DNA from: Imperialibacter sp. EC-SDR9 | GTDB taxonomy: Bacteria > Bacteroidota > Bacteroidia > Cytophagales > Cyclobacteriaceae | NCBI RefSeq assembly: GCF_902498805.1 | Contig: NZ_LR701608.1 | Location: 1-61,591, forward strand | Length of the DNA stretch: 61,591 nt | Reading direction: 5' to 3' | Shown: piece after piece, positions 1 through 10,400 of the stretch | Numbering within the stretch: position 1 is the first letter of the stretch | Layout: each line of letters starts with the position of its first letter | The notes under the pieces: model-generated | The model's input: only the letters and a program-made list of their open reading frames with translations | Told to the model about the DNA's origin: nothing | Database searches by the model: none | Program-made: the position numbers and the translations under genes

Positions 1-1492
1 CTGAAATCATTTGAGAATACTGATCGAACAGTGACAAGATGTCGGCCACGTAATTGACCGGCTCAGCTCCACGGCAGTAGCCAAATTCGGCCACGGGATC
101 ATTAAAATAATTCGGTTCTGACTTTTTAAGAAGATACTCCGAAACATCGTTCCAGCTAGTAGCATCTCCATGATACTTCTCAGTGAGCTTAACCGCATCT
201 ATCACATGGCCCTGGCCAACGTTATACGATGCCAATACAAACTTTATCCGCTCCTTTTTATCGGGAATCCTTTTAGTCCACAATTTATCCAGCCATAGCA
301 AGTACTTAACTCCTGCGTTGATACTCTGAGTGGGATCTGTCAGGTCTTTTGCTCCATAAAGCTCGCCAGTGTCAGGCACCAACTGCATGAGTCCGACAGC
401 TCCTGCCCACGATCTCGCTTTGGGTTTGAACTGAGACTCCTTAAATACCATTGCAGCCAGCAGCTTCCAATCCCAGCCCAGTTCATGAGACGCAGCTTTG
501 ATTTGCTCGTCGTAAGGAGAAATGGTGTTGCTGTTCAGGTTAGAAAAGTCACTTTGAGCCAGCAATGTATATGTCTTCGTATTCTTGAAATACCGGTTAT
601 AAATAACATAGTAATCGGCCGTTTTCCGCATACCATCGATCCAAAGGTTCAAAGACTCCTGTAGTTGGCTGGCGTTTTTTCGTAAACCCCAGGCGATTTG
701 CTGGGGCAAACTAATAGCTGTGCTAACATCAAGAATAGGAAAATAAGTGGCGTTGAGCAGGGCGACATTTTCTTCGGCAACCGTGTACTGAATTTTTCCG
801 GTAGCTACTTCATGAATCAGGTTCTCCGTTGTCTGCTCGGCAAAAGCCGGAACAAGCACAATATCACCGCCAATTTCATCGCTTAGGTTCTCCAATCTGC
901 TTATGTATGAGGAGCCTTTGCGCACAACGATCTCTTTACCAATCAAATCCACCGGATTCGTCAAAAGCTGGTCTTCTATCTCATGCAGCTTCATCTGGTA
1001 CCAATTTTCAGGCTTTCGCTGTATGAGCACCAGTCTGACAAGATTGTGGTAGTGCGTAAAGGCAATCCTTTCTTTTCGTTCTTTGGTAACAGTAAGGTTG
1101 TAAGCCAAAATATCACCCTCACCGCTATTGAGCTTCCTGAAGCTTTCCTCCAGGTCCTGAGAAATTATGAACTGTAGCCGCACCCCAATTGACCTGGCAT
1201 ACCTGCGCAGCAGCTCATAATCGTAGCCCATGGGTTGGCCTTTGTAAATAAAGTAGCTTGTAGAACTGTTTTCAATGATGACCTTCAAAACACCCCGGGC
1301 CTTAATCTTGTCAAGGTCGAGGTTGGCTACTTCTTCGGTCGCTTTCTTATTCTTGTCAATGGCTTTCGAATCAGAAGAAGTCCTGCCACATCCAGCAATA
1401 AGACACAGGGAGAAGCAAAGGAGCAATCGATAGTGAATGCTAAATGTGCGTAGGCACAACAGCGTTATAAGGGTACGTTTGCAAAGAAACAT
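1..1492 (-). CDS. MltF-like membrane-bound lytic transglycosylase (3' end cut by window edge)
   Basis: Lipoprotein joining a periplasmic solute-binding module to a lytic transglycosylase, expected to cleave peptidoglycan at the outer membrane. It reads open from an ATG at 1490-1492 to the left edge (about 497 codons), so the C-terminus is missing. The N-terminus has a hydrophobic stretch and lipobox LIAGC (Cys35). An SBP_bac_3-like domain follows. The SLT domain shows the catalytic Glu in FKESQF (near base 440), then GLMQLVPDTGELYG (350-400) and ASYNVGQG (210-235), the usual order in lytic transglycosylases. It follows the efflux operon in the same direction after an 85-base gap with no convincing terminator or promoter. 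Family assignment is firm. MltF rather than another SBP-SLT fusion is inferred from the domain order. Confidence 0.88.
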   Translation of the reverse strand, partial: MFLCKRTLITLLCLRTFSIHYRLLLCFSLCLIAGCGRTSSDSKAIDKNKKATEEVANLDLDKIKARGVLKVIIENSSTSYFIYKGQPMGYDYELLRRYARSIGVRLQFIISQDLEESFRKLNSGEGDILAYNLTVTKERKERIAFTHYHNLVRLVLIQRKPENWYQMKLHEIEDQLLTNPVDLIGKEIVVRKGSSYISRLENLSDEIGGDIVLVPAFAEQTTENLIHEVATGKIQYTVAEENVALLNATYFPILDVSTAISLPQQIAWGLRKNASQLQESLNLWIDGMRKTADYYVIYNRYFKNTKTYTLLAQSDFSNLNSNTISPYDEQIKAASHELGWDWKLLAAMVFKESQFKPKARSWAGAVGLMQLVPDTGELYGAKDLTDPTQSINAGVKYLLWLDKLWTKRIPDKKERIKFVLASYNVGQGHVIDAVKLTEKYHGDATSWNDVSEYLLKKSEPNYFNDPVAEFGYCRGAEPVNYVADILSLFDQYSQMIS

Positions 1493-1577
1493 ATCCTAAA
1501 ATAGGCTTTTTTTGGTAAAAAGCTAGTTTTGATTTCTAGGGACACAGGAAGGGAGGTCACGCCACTCTTTCTGCAAC

Positions 1578-2906
1578 CTACTCTGAGAACGTCGTGATCA
1601 GGCTCCCGCTCAGCCTGAGCAGCTCAATTTCAGCCAGCTTTGTTGAGAAGGCGGCATTGATAAGACGGCTCTCAGCCTGTACGGCGTTTATTTGTGCTTC
1701 TCTTAGCTCCAAAGGCGTATAATTACCAAGCTGATATCTCTCCAACGCAATGCTTTCATTTTCTCGGGCGACCTCGAGATTTTGCCGTTCAATATTAATA
1801 AGATCCAGGCTTGTGATGTACCTATTGTACATCTTGTTAATGTCGGCTTCAAGAGACAATCTCAAATCTGCTATTGAGTATTCTGCCGTCTCCATTAGCA
1901 CCTTTGCGTTCTGCACTCTTCGGTTAAGATTAAAACCATTGAAGATATTTACGCTTGCAGTCACCCCGTAGTTAAAACCATTCGTTCTGGTCAGCGCAGC
2001 AAAGCCAACCTGCGAACTGCTATTGCCTTTTGAATATGCTGTAGTTAGAGAGACAATTGGGAATCGATCACTTTTCAATTCCCTCATTTGTAAGTGAGCA
2101 ATGTTCAGTTGTCTTTGCGACTGAAGCAAAGAAGGGTTCTTCATGTTTGCCGATTCAAGCAGCTCGCCCAAAACCAAATTTTCGTTGATATCAATCGTTT
2201 GGTCAACTTCAACGCCTGCCTCGATTTCTCTTGCCAGTACTCTGTTAAGATCTACCTTGGCTTGGTATAGCAACTGTTCCTCATTGATCAACAAAGTTTT
2301 GTCGGTATTAAAGTCGACTTGAGCAGCTAGGAACTCGACCTTGCTCGCTTTACCTATTTCATATTTATTCTGAGCTATTTCAAGCCTTCTTTCGGATAGC
2401 TGCAACGAGTTGTTTAGCACCTTTATTCGCTCCACTTCCAGGGCTACAGTATAGTAAGTGGACAGCACTTCTGCTACGGTGTTCTCCATTGTCACTTTCA
2501 TCAATAGGTTGTTAGCTTCGTTCTGCTGCCCAAGCCTGTCATAGGCATAGAACATTCCCAATCCATCGAAAACAACCCAGTTAAATGAGGCACCAATACT
2601 AGCCTGTTCCGACTTTGCCCCCTGAATATCAACTATTGTCCGGTTCGCATCGTTTCGCTCCTGATAAGTATCATTGGATGCAAAGTTTTTAAATGCTGTA
2701 ACTCCAACAGTCGGTAAAAACCCAGCATTGCCCCTCGTAACATCATTTTCAGAAATTCCCCGGGTATTGTCAGCTATTTTAATGTTGTAGTTGCTTTCGA
2801 GCGCCATCCTTACCGCCTCTGGCAGGCTCATTATGTCCTGAGACATCAAGCTCTCTGATAGCAGCAGCGCACCCAGAACAAAAAACGCAATCCTCACTTT
2901 GTTCAT
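1578..2906 (-). CDS. TolC family outer membrane efflux protein
   Basis: Outer membrane channel of a tripartite efflux pump. The 442-residue product has a signal peptide (about residues 1-22, ending near LMSQ) and two long helical repeats of the OEP type, with heptad-rich stretches around residues 150-200 and 340-430. Length is normal for the family. It is the last gene of the operon: the RND permease ends 15 bases upstream and the membrane fusion protein comes before that. It therefore probably completes that pump. Substrate cannot be read from the sequence. The second TolC-like protein in this window (23819-25189) belongs to a different pump operon. Confidence 0.9.
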   Translation of the reverse strand: MNKVRIAFFVLGALLLSESLMSQDIMSLPEAVRMALESNYNIKIADNTRGISENDVTRGNAGFLPTVGVTAFKNFASNDTYQERNDANRTIVDIQGAKSEQASIGASFNWVVFDGLGMFYAYDRLGQQNEANNLLMKVTMENTVAEVLSTYYTVALEVERIKVLNNSLQLSERRLEIAQNKYEIGKASKVEFLAAQVDFNTDKTLLINEEQLLYQAKVDLNRVLAREIEAGVEVDQTIDINENLVLGELLESANMKNPSLLQSQRQLNIAHLQMRELKSDRFPIVSLTTAYSKGNSSSQVGFAALTRTNGFNYGVTASVNIFNGFNLNRRVQNAKVLMETAEYSIADLRLSLEADINKMYNRYITSLDLINIERQNLEVARENESIALERYQLGNYTPLELREAQINAVQAESRLINAAFSTKLAEIELLRLSGSLITTFSE

Positions 2907-2921
2907 ATTATTATTTAAAAA

Positions 2922-5900
2922 TTAAAATCTAGCCATTCGTTTTTCCTTGCCAGAGATATAGACGTACATGGCAGGTATTACATAAAGGGTGAGTATTGTA
3001 GCAAATAATAGTCCTCCAATGATGGCGATACCCATCGACACACGGCTTTCTGAGCCTGCACCAAGTGCCAATGCAATTGGCAGAATACCCAGGATAGTCG
3101 AAAGACTCGTCATAAGAATGGGGCGGAATCTTTGCTGTGCCGCACCCACTATGGCTTCTGTCACAGGCATGTCATGGGCTTTGCGCTGGTTGGCAAATTC
3201 TACTATAAGGATACCATTCTTTGTTACCAAGCCAATCAGCATGATGATACCTATCTGGCTGAAAATGTTAAGAGTCTGGTCAAAGTACCATAGAGATAGA
3301 AATGCTCCTGCAATTGCCATTGGCACTGTAAGCATAATGATAAAAGGGTCTCTGAAGCTTTCAAACTGAGCCGCCAGCACCAGGTAAATCAAAATAAGAG
3401 CAAATATAAAAGCGAAGTACAAACTTGAAGAAGAGTCTCTGAACTCTGCCGAAGGGCCCGACAGCTCTGTTTGAAAAGTGCCGTCAAGAACACGGGCCGC
3501 AATGGCATCCATGGCATCTATTCCATCCTTTATGGTGTAGCCGGGCACCAATGAAGCGGACACCGTTGCAGACACAAATCTGTTGTAGCGATAGAGTTGA
3601 GGTGGTGTGCTTTGCTCAGTAATCTTTACCAGGTTATCCATCTGGATAAGGTCTCCTACCTGGTTCTTTACATAAAGTGCCTTCAGGTCAAGTGGATCGT
3701 TTCGATCTTCTCTGTCCACCTGCCCTATTATTTGGTACTGCTTTCCGTCTTTGATGAAATATCCAAACCTGGAACCGCTCAATCCAAGTTGGAGCGTTTG
3801 AGCGACATCCCGGATCGATACATTCAAACTACGGGCCTTGTCACGGTCTATTTCTATGTTGATCTCAGGCTTTGTAAATTTCAGGTCGAGATCAACAAAA
3901 TCGAAATGCTCGTCGTCAGTTGCGGCATCGACAAAGGCTGGCAACACCTCTTTCAATTTCTCAATGGTAGTAGCCTGTATCACATACTGGACAGGTAGTC
4001 CGCCCCTTCTGTTACCTATCGATTGGCTTTGAGAAACAAAAGAGCGGGCTTCTGTCATTCTCATAACCAAAGGGCTGATAGCATTCACCACTTCCTGCTG
4101 TGACCGTGTTCGCTCCGACGGGTCGACCATCATCACCCTCACATTTCCAGAATTCACGGATCCAGATGATCCAAAGCTGGGGCTGGTCATGCTTATGAGC
4201 GCCTCTTTTTCAGGCACTGCCTCACTGATCAACGCAAGCATCTTATCAAGGTAGGCGTCCATATACTCGAAGGTGGCTCCCTCCGGGCCGGTGCTGTTAA
4301 TCCTGAACTCACCCCTGTCTTCCATGGGAGACAGCTCGCTTTGGATATTATTATTGAGCAGGTAAATGCCCCCAAAAGAAAGTACGAGAATGACCAAAGC
4401 GAGCCATTTACGAGCCATAAAGTTTTCAAGCGACTTGTTGTAGCCTTCGTTCATCCAATCGAAGAATGGCTCTGTTACTCGATACAGCCACTGCTTTTTC
4501 TCTCTCTTCTTAAGAATTTTGGTAGAGAGCATTGGCGTAAGCGTAAGGGCAACAAACGACGATATTATTACCGCCCCTGCCACGACGATGCCAAACTCCC
4601 TGAAAAGTCGGCCTGTGAGCCCGTCAAGAAACACAACAGGCATAAACACCGCCACCAAAGCCACGGTGGTGGAGATAACAGCGAAGAATATCTCCGTCGA
4701 GCCCTTTAGTCCGGCCTCCAGCGGCGACATCCCATCTTCTATCTTGGTGTAAATATTCTCCAACACCACAATTGTGTCATCCACCACGAGTCCTATTGAC
4801 AGCACGATGCCGAGAAGCGTAAGTACGTTGATGGTGAACCCGGCAAGGTACATGATGAAGAAAGTACCTATCAGGGAAATTGGGATGGTGGCGACAGGAA
4901 TTAGCGTGGTTCGCCAATCACGCAGGAAAGCGAAAATAATCAACACCACCAGCACAAAAGCCATAAAAATAGTCTCCTGCACCTCAGTGATAGATTGCCT
5001 TACATACTCAGTGACATCAAACCCAATCCCAAGTTCAATATCGGCGGGGAGATCCTTCTTGATAAACTCCAGTCTTCTGTAAAACTCATCTACAATCTCA
5101 ATGATATTAGTTCCCGGTTGCGCCTGAAGCACAACGCCGACCATGGGCACGCCATCTCTTTTGAGTATGGTTCGGTTGTTTTCTGGTCCCAGCTCAGCTC
5201 TCCCAACATCCTGAAAACGTACAACATTGTTGTCGTCCTCTTTGACGATAAGCTGGTTGAATTCTTCTGGTGTGGAAATGCGGCCCATGGTTCTCACCGT
5301 GAGTTCCATGTTGGTTCCTTCTACCAGCCCCGAGGGAAGTTCGACGTTGTCACGTGTGACTGCATTCAGCACCTCCAATGGCGTGAGTGAGTAAGCCGCC
5401 AGCTTGGCAGGATCCATCCAAAGCCTCATGGAATAGCGGCGCTCACCCCAAATCTGGACGGCCGCCACTCCTTTTATCGTCTGAAGTCGCTCCTTAAAAA
5501 TATTCTCTGCTACGTCGGAAAGGCCCAAAAGGGTTCTTTTGTCACTTTTTACATTCAAAAAAACAAGGGGCATGGCATCAGCATCCGCTTTCCTCACCGA
5601 CGGTGGATCACAGTCTGGCGGGAGGTTTCGGGTGGCTCTCGACACCCGGTCTCTGACGTCGTTGGCGGCAGCTTCCAGGTCAATTTCCAGGTCAAACTCA
5701 ACCCTGATAGAGCTGGCTCCATCCCTACTTGTGGACGTAAGACTTTTGATACCGGCGATTCCGTTGATCGACTCTTCCAGGGGCTCGGTGATCTGCGACT
5801 CAATGATGCTCGCATTGGCTCCGGTGTAAGAGGTGCTTACTGAGATAATAGGCGGATCGACACTAGGATACTCTCTGATGCCCAAAAAGTTGAATCCTAT

Positions 5901-5981
5901 GATGCCAAAAATGATGATAATGATGGACATTACCACCGCCAGCACGGGTCTGTTAATACTGATGTTGGATAGACCTGCCAT
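2922..5981 (-). CDS. RND multidrug efflux permease (AcrB/HAE1 family)
   Basis: Inner membrane proton-driven drug exporter of 1019 residues, full length for the family. It starts with the typical cytoplasmic/TM1 segment (SINRPVLAVVMSIIIIIFG) and the porter motif REYPSVDPP. The proton-relay aspartates lie in TM4 in GLVVDDTIVVLENIY, near residue 400. The C-terminal half repeats the architecture, with QFESFRDPFIIMLTVP and TKNGILIVEF. It sits between the adaptor gene (12 bases upstream) and the TolC gene (15 bases downstream), so the three form one transcription unit. The sequence supports the HAE-type drug exporter branch rather than the heavy-metal CusA branch. Actual substrates are unknown. Confidence 0.93.
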   Translation of the reverse strand: MAGLSNISINRPVLAVVMSIIIIIFGIIGFNFLGIREYPSVDPPIISVSTSYTGANASIIESQITEPLEESINGIAGIKSLTSTSRDGASSIRVEFDLEIDLEAAANDVRDRVSRATRNLPPDCDPPSVRKADADAMPLVFLNVKSDKRTLLGLSDVAENIFKERLQTIKGVAAVQIWGERRYSMRLWMDPAKLAAYSLTPLEVLNAVTRDNVELPSGLVEGTNMELTVRTMGRISTPEEFNQLIVKEDDNNVVRFQDVGRAELGPENNRTILKRDGVPMVGVVLQAQPGTNIIEIVDEFYRRLEFIKKDLPADIELGIGFDVTEYVRQSITEVQETIFMAFVLVVLIIFAFLRDWRTTLIPVATIPISLIGTFFIMYLAGFTINVLTLLGIVLSIGLVVDDTIVVLENIYTKIEDGMSPLEAGLKGSTEIFFAVISTTVALVAVFMPVVFLDGLTGRLFREFGIVVAGAVIISSFVALTLTPMLSTKILKKREKKQWLYRVTEPFFDWMNEGYNKSLENFMARKWLALVILVLSFGGIYLLNNNIQSELSPMEDRGEFRINSTGPEGATFEYMDAYLDKMLALISEAVPEKEALISMTSPSFGSSGSVNSGNVRVMMVDPSERTRSQQEVVNAISPLVMRMTEARSFVSQSQSIGNRRGGLPVQYVIQATTIEKLKEVLPAFVDAATDDEHFDFVDLDLKFTKPEINIEIDRDKARSLNVSIRDVAQTLQLGLSGSRFGYFIKDGKQYQIIGQVDREDRNDPLDLKALYVKNQVGDLIQMDNLVKITEQSTPPQLYRYNRFVSATVSASLVPGYTIKDGIDAMDAIAARVLDGTFQTELSGPSAEFRDSSSSLYFAFIFALILIYLVLAAQFESFRDPFIIMLTVPMAIAGAFLSLWYFDQTLNIFSQIGIIMLIGLVTKNGILIVEFANQRKAHDMPVTEAIVGAAQQRFRPILMTSLSTILGILPIALALGAGSESRVSMGIAIIGGLLFATILTLYVIPAMYVYISGKEKRMARF

Positions 5982-5993
5982 AGTTTTAATGTT

Positions 5994-7067
5994 TTAGTTA
6001 AAATCCGTGATCTCCACAACAGAATTCGGGCGGATCTGGAGTAGGCCTGAAGTGATCACTGTGTCGCCTTCCTTAATGCCCTCAATTATTTCAATGCTGT
6101 TGGCAGTACGTATACCTATTGTAACGGGCTGCTCAACCACTTTTCCTCCTCTCTCAAGGAACACTTTATGGCCAGCCAGGTCATTTACCACTGCTATAGA
6201 CGGCACCATTAAAGCATTGTCTTTGTGGTTCAATACCACCTCCACTCTTGTAAACAACCCGGGGAACAGTTCTCCTTTGGAGTTGTCGCTGGTTGCCCTT
6301 ATCCTCATGGTTCTGGTAGCCTGGTCAATTTGTGGCTCAACAGCGTAAACAGTACCCTGATAGGTCTTATCGGAAGCGTCGGTAGTAAAGAAAATCGGGT
6401 CGCCGTCATTTATCACTGTTCCATACTTTCCAGGAATTGAAAACTCTACCTTGATGGGATTGATGTTAATTAAACTTGCAATGCGGGAGCTTGAGTTGAT
6501 GAAGGCTCCATCACTGATGTACCTCAAGCCAATAGTACCATTGAACGGTGCCCTGATCTTGCTTTTTGCAATTTGAGCTTCCAGCACTTTGATGTCGGCG
6601 GACGCTGTGTTTAACTCAGTCAATGCCACGTCGTACTCCTCCTGGCTAATTGCTTCCTTTTCAAGTAGCTGACGTTGGCGATATTCACTGGTCTCTCTCA
6701 GCTTCTTCGAGAATTTCAATTTCTCCAACTGGGCCTCCTGGTCTTCTGTATTTAAAGTCAGCAGCAGGTCTCCCTTTTTTACCTTAGATCCTTCTTTGAA
6801 ATAAATTTTTTGCACAACTCCGGATACTTCGGACGCTATCTCTACCGCCTCATTGGCGATAAGAGCACCTGTAATAACCAGTTTATCATCAAGAGCCTCT
6901 GGCTTCATAACTATGGCTGTCACTGGCAACGCCCCACCTGAGAACCTTGTCTCAGTCTGAGCAACCTCTTCACTCTGGGAAATAAAATGCAACTTTCGGT
7001 CGGCCAGATACACCAAAACAACCAATACCATTACATAAAATAGTACCCTTCTAACTGTTTTCTTCAT
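5994..7067 (-). CDS. RND periplasmic adaptor (membrane fusion protein, HlyD/AcrA type)
   Basis: Periplasmic adaptor linking the RND permease to the TolC channel. The 357-residue product begins MKKTVRRVLFYVMVLVVLV, one membrane anchor. A lipoyl/barrel-sandwich half (GVVQKIYFKEGSKVKKGDLL), a coiled-coil hairpin (about 100-160), the second lipoyl half (KIRAPFNGTIGLRYISDG) and a beta-barrel domain follow. An in-frame start exists 69 bases further upstream at 7136. I chose the ATG at 7067 because the long form would place a good -7 box (7122-7129) inside the gene and would put a charged extension before the anchor. It is the first gene of the adaptor-permease-TolC operon. Confidence 0.9.
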   Translation of the reverse strand: MKKTVRRVLFYVMVLVVLVYLADRKLHFISQSEEVAQTETRFSGGALPVTAIVMKPEALDDKLVITGALIANEAVEIASEVSGVVQKIYFKEGSKVKKGDLLLTLNTEDQEAQLEKLKFSKKLRETSEYRQRQLLEKEAISQEEYDVALTELNTASADIKVLEAQIAKSKIRAPFNGTIGLRYISDGAFINSSSRIASLININPIKVEFSIPGKYGTVINDGDPIFFTTDASDKTYQGTVYAVEPQIDQATRTMRIRATSDNSKGELFPGLFTRVEVVLNHKDNALMVPSIAVVNDLAGHKVFLERGGKVVEQPVTIGIRTANSIEIIEGIKEGDTVITSGLLQIRPNSVVEITDFN

Positions 7068-7121
7068 ACGTTTGGTTGATAGAACGATCCGTTTTTGCGG
7101 ATTTCTATTTTTCTGAAATGA

Positions 7122-7129
7122 CAAAATTA
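7122..7129 (-). promoter_or_regulatory. Bacteroidota -7 promoter element for the first efflux operon
   Basis: Reading the minus strand, TAATTTTG matches the TAnnTTTG -7 consensus exactly. Transcription would begin near 7116, giving a leader of about 50 bases before the ATG at 7067. No good TTTG -33 element lies at the usual distance; an ATTG sits about 23 bases upstream. The box supports the shorter start chosen for the adaptor gene. Confidence 0.5.
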
Positions 7130-7366
7130 CACTCAAAAAACGGCGTGCATTGCAATTTGTTTGTTGTTTGTGGCAAGCGGGGTGAAGGGTAAATAAATGG
7201 CTTTAAATCGTCGCTAAATTGTAACCGCTTATGTATGTCCCCTTAAAAAGTGGGAAAGTCCATTTGACTCTTCGAGAAGTCTGCAAAACTGAGTTGGAAA
7301 GAACAATTACTTACCACCTCAAGGACAGGTGATTTCGCAATCCCATTTTTCTATGACCAAGAAGAC

Positions 7367-7398
7367 AAAAAAAGAGGCTCTAGCGAGCCTCTTTTTTT
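7367..7398. terminator. Intrinsic terminator (symmetrical, works in both directions)
   Basis: A perfect 7-base stem (GAGGCTC at 7374-7380, GAGCCTC at 7385-7391) closes a 4-base loop. It is flanked by A7 on the left and T7 on the right, so each strand reads a hairpin followed by a U-run. It lies 20 bases past the stop codon of the minus-strand TonB receptor gene and most likely ends that transcript. Confidence 0.9.
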
Positions 7399-7418
7399 GC
7401 ATTACATTATGAAGTAAA

Positions 7419-10400
7419 TTATTTGAATATATATCTCAAGCCAATTTGCATCTGCCAGCGGGAGCTCTGGAAACCAGAGTCATCAATTTGCCATGGCTGG
7501 TAGTCTGCACCTTTTCGGTATGTAAAGTTTGGCACTGTTTGCGCCGCATCAGCCCATCCTTCAAATCTAAGCAATTCTGCACTTTGGAAGTTGCCTCCAT
7601 CGCTCACAAAATATCTTCTACCCCAATCCTGATTGATGAGATTTGTTATGTTGAAAATGTCAAGTGATACCTGAAGGGTATTCCTTTTGCCAGAAGCTGT
7701 TTGAATATAGAAATCCTGTAAGAATCTGAAGTCAACTACTCCCTCGAAAGGTGATCTGCTTTGATTTCTGTCAGCATATTCACCTCTGTGCTCGCTGAGA
7801 TACTTATCAGATTTGATGAATGCATCCAAATCGGCCCATTGCTCAGTGGGAGACACCGTGTAGCTTGAGGTAGAAACCAAGTTGATATCACTTTGAGTAG
7901 CAGGGATATAAACCAAGCTTCTTTCTCTTGAATCTTCCCTGGTCAAGTTACCACTGTCGTCATATATGTAAGAATAGGTTCTGCCCGACTGTCCATTGTA
8001 GAACAGTGATATTTGAGAGGCACCAAACCCAAGGTATTCTTTTCTATACGAAAGTTGCGCAATAACTCTTGACCCCATTGAGAAATCAGACCTCATGGCC
8101 TCGTCAAATACATTGCGGCCGTTCACAGAGTGAAGACCTCTCCACTGCGAAGAGTTCTGTGATGAGGTACCGTCGTAGACTGAAAAGGCATCATTCCAGG
8201 TGTAAGACAAGCTAGAGGTGAAGCCATTGGAGAAAGGCTTAGCCACAGTGGCTGACAGGTTATAGGTATACCCCTTATTAGTATTAGAGGCAAGATAAAT
8301 GCCTGTATACGTAGGGTCGACTGGACTAGATCTGTTGTATTTATTTCGATCATCGGGGGTACCAGATAGCTGTGTAGCAGCCGGTCTGATGTTCAGGTTC
8401 TCATAGAAAATATTATTAAGAAACTTAGTATAAAGTGCTTCAAAGGAGCCCACCATTCCCCAGGGAAGTTTTTGATCTACCGCCAGGTTGGCCTTGAATA
8501 CCTGTGGCAACTTAAAGTCAGACGCAAACAAATCTATCTGTCCTGACGGCGAACCTTGTCCGGGAGCTACGTTGCGAGGCTGGCCATCCCACTGGCTATT
8601 GAAGGGCACATTGGTCCTGAAATCTCCGCCAACTGTCAATCCATTGTTATTGTATGCACCACCTGGCCACACCAAAGGAATTCGGCTATTGAAGATTCCC
8701 AATCCACCTCGAAGCTGAGTCGACCTATCACCGGTCACATCGTAGTTAAAGCCAAACCTTGGAGCGAAAAGAATGGATGAGCCAATAAACTCACCAGTTT
8801 TCGCACCTTTCAGGTCATACCCTGCGGCCTCAATTAAGCCTGCTGTTGTTGTATTGAAAGCCGTGTTTTCAAGCGTTTCATCGCCGAAGATTGGCATATC
8901 AATGCGGAGGCCCAGCGTCAATTTCAACCTATCAGTAGCTTGAAATTCGTCCTGACCATAAACCCCAAGCTGCATGCCACCAAATTCAGCTGCACCGGCC
9001 GAACCGTCACCAACCTTTGTGTCTACCAGAGAATAGCTGACGTTGTAGTTATCGGCGTTCAGGTTATTCATAAAGCCTGAAAGGCTGTCATAGTTGTATG
9101 ATCCAAATGCCTGGCGAATGAACAGGTTGTACGACTTATAGAATTCGTTGTGTGTGCCGATGGTGAAAGTGTGTCTTCCCTTGAAAATCTGGAAGTTATC
9201 CGTCACTGTGATCACATCTTGTTTCAACTGGTTGGCAGTTGAGAATTCTTCGCTACCAAATGCTATTGAACCAGCGCCGTCGCTTATTCTCACAAATGGG
9301 AAGGGGTCGCCCGCCTGGTCTCTGTCGTCATTAACAAAGGTAGCACCAATGGTAAGGTGGTTCGACATGTTGCTTCCAAAATTGCTTTTCAACTCAAGCG
9401 CAGAAGAGTTGGTTGTTGAAGGGAAGTAAACAGAAGCGTTCTGGAAGTTGATGGAGGTTGTTCCCGACTGGTTAGCCTGTAGGTTTTCCGCCTTTACGTA
9501 GGAGTGTCGCACGGACAACTTATGGTTCTTGCTAAGGTTCCAATCAATCTTGGCAATCACCTTGTCGCTATTCAGGTAAGAGGCATTGTTGGTATATGTG
9601 CCCGGATCGTACCCATACTCACTTTTGAGCTTGGTAACCAACGCTTGAATGTCGGCTGTTGAGGCATCGCCAGCGTATGTAGCTGCGTTGAATGGCCTGG
9701 GTGTTTCGTCTCTCTGCATCTCAGCGTTAGCAAAGAAAAATACTTTGTTTTTCACAATTGGGCCGCCAATACGGAATCCCACAGTTTTGGCAGTGAATTC
9801 ATCCAGCTGCTCTCTCTCGAAGTCCTTGTCATCCGTCGGTGTCTTTCCGGAAAGTTTTTGATTTCTTAGAAAGCCATACGCCGACCCTTCGAATTCATTT
9901 GTTCCGCTTCTGGTAACCGCATTGATAGAGCCACCTGCAAACCCGGATTGAGTTACGTCAAATGGCGCTACGGCCACCTGAAATTGCTCAATGGCATCTA
10001 TTGAAATAGGAGACACTCCAGTTTGGCCACCGTTGGTTCCGCTAGCTGCAAGGCCGAAAACATCATTGTTAACCGCTCCATCTATGTAAATAGCGTTGTA
10101 GCGGTTGTTCATTCCGGCAATTTCTATGGCGTCACCCTGAATGTTTACCAGGGGATTAAGGCGTGTGAAATCAGTAAGCGACCTTGATACGGTTGGCAGC
10201 GTGTTGATTGTTCCTTCATCAATAATTGTCGACTGACCGGTCTTGTTGCCGTCGAACACATCATTACCACTGGCAATGATTTCCACTCCTTCGAGTTGTG
10301 TGCTTTCTTCCTCAAGAACAGATTTGATCCTGAAGGTTTGGCCAAGCGTAAGAAATACGCCAGACTGCTGGTAGGGCTTGTAGCCCACAAATGAAATCGT

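Noticed and set aside
7-198. 63-codon minus-strand frame at the left edge
   Set aside because: It overlaps the lytic transglycosylase in another frame; the latter reads through with SLT motifs.
2989-6440. Many plus-strand open frames of 60-133 codons opposite the efflux genes
   Set aside because: They lie antisense to strongly conserved RND and adaptor genes, have no recognisable domains, and their composition follows from the coding strand opposite.
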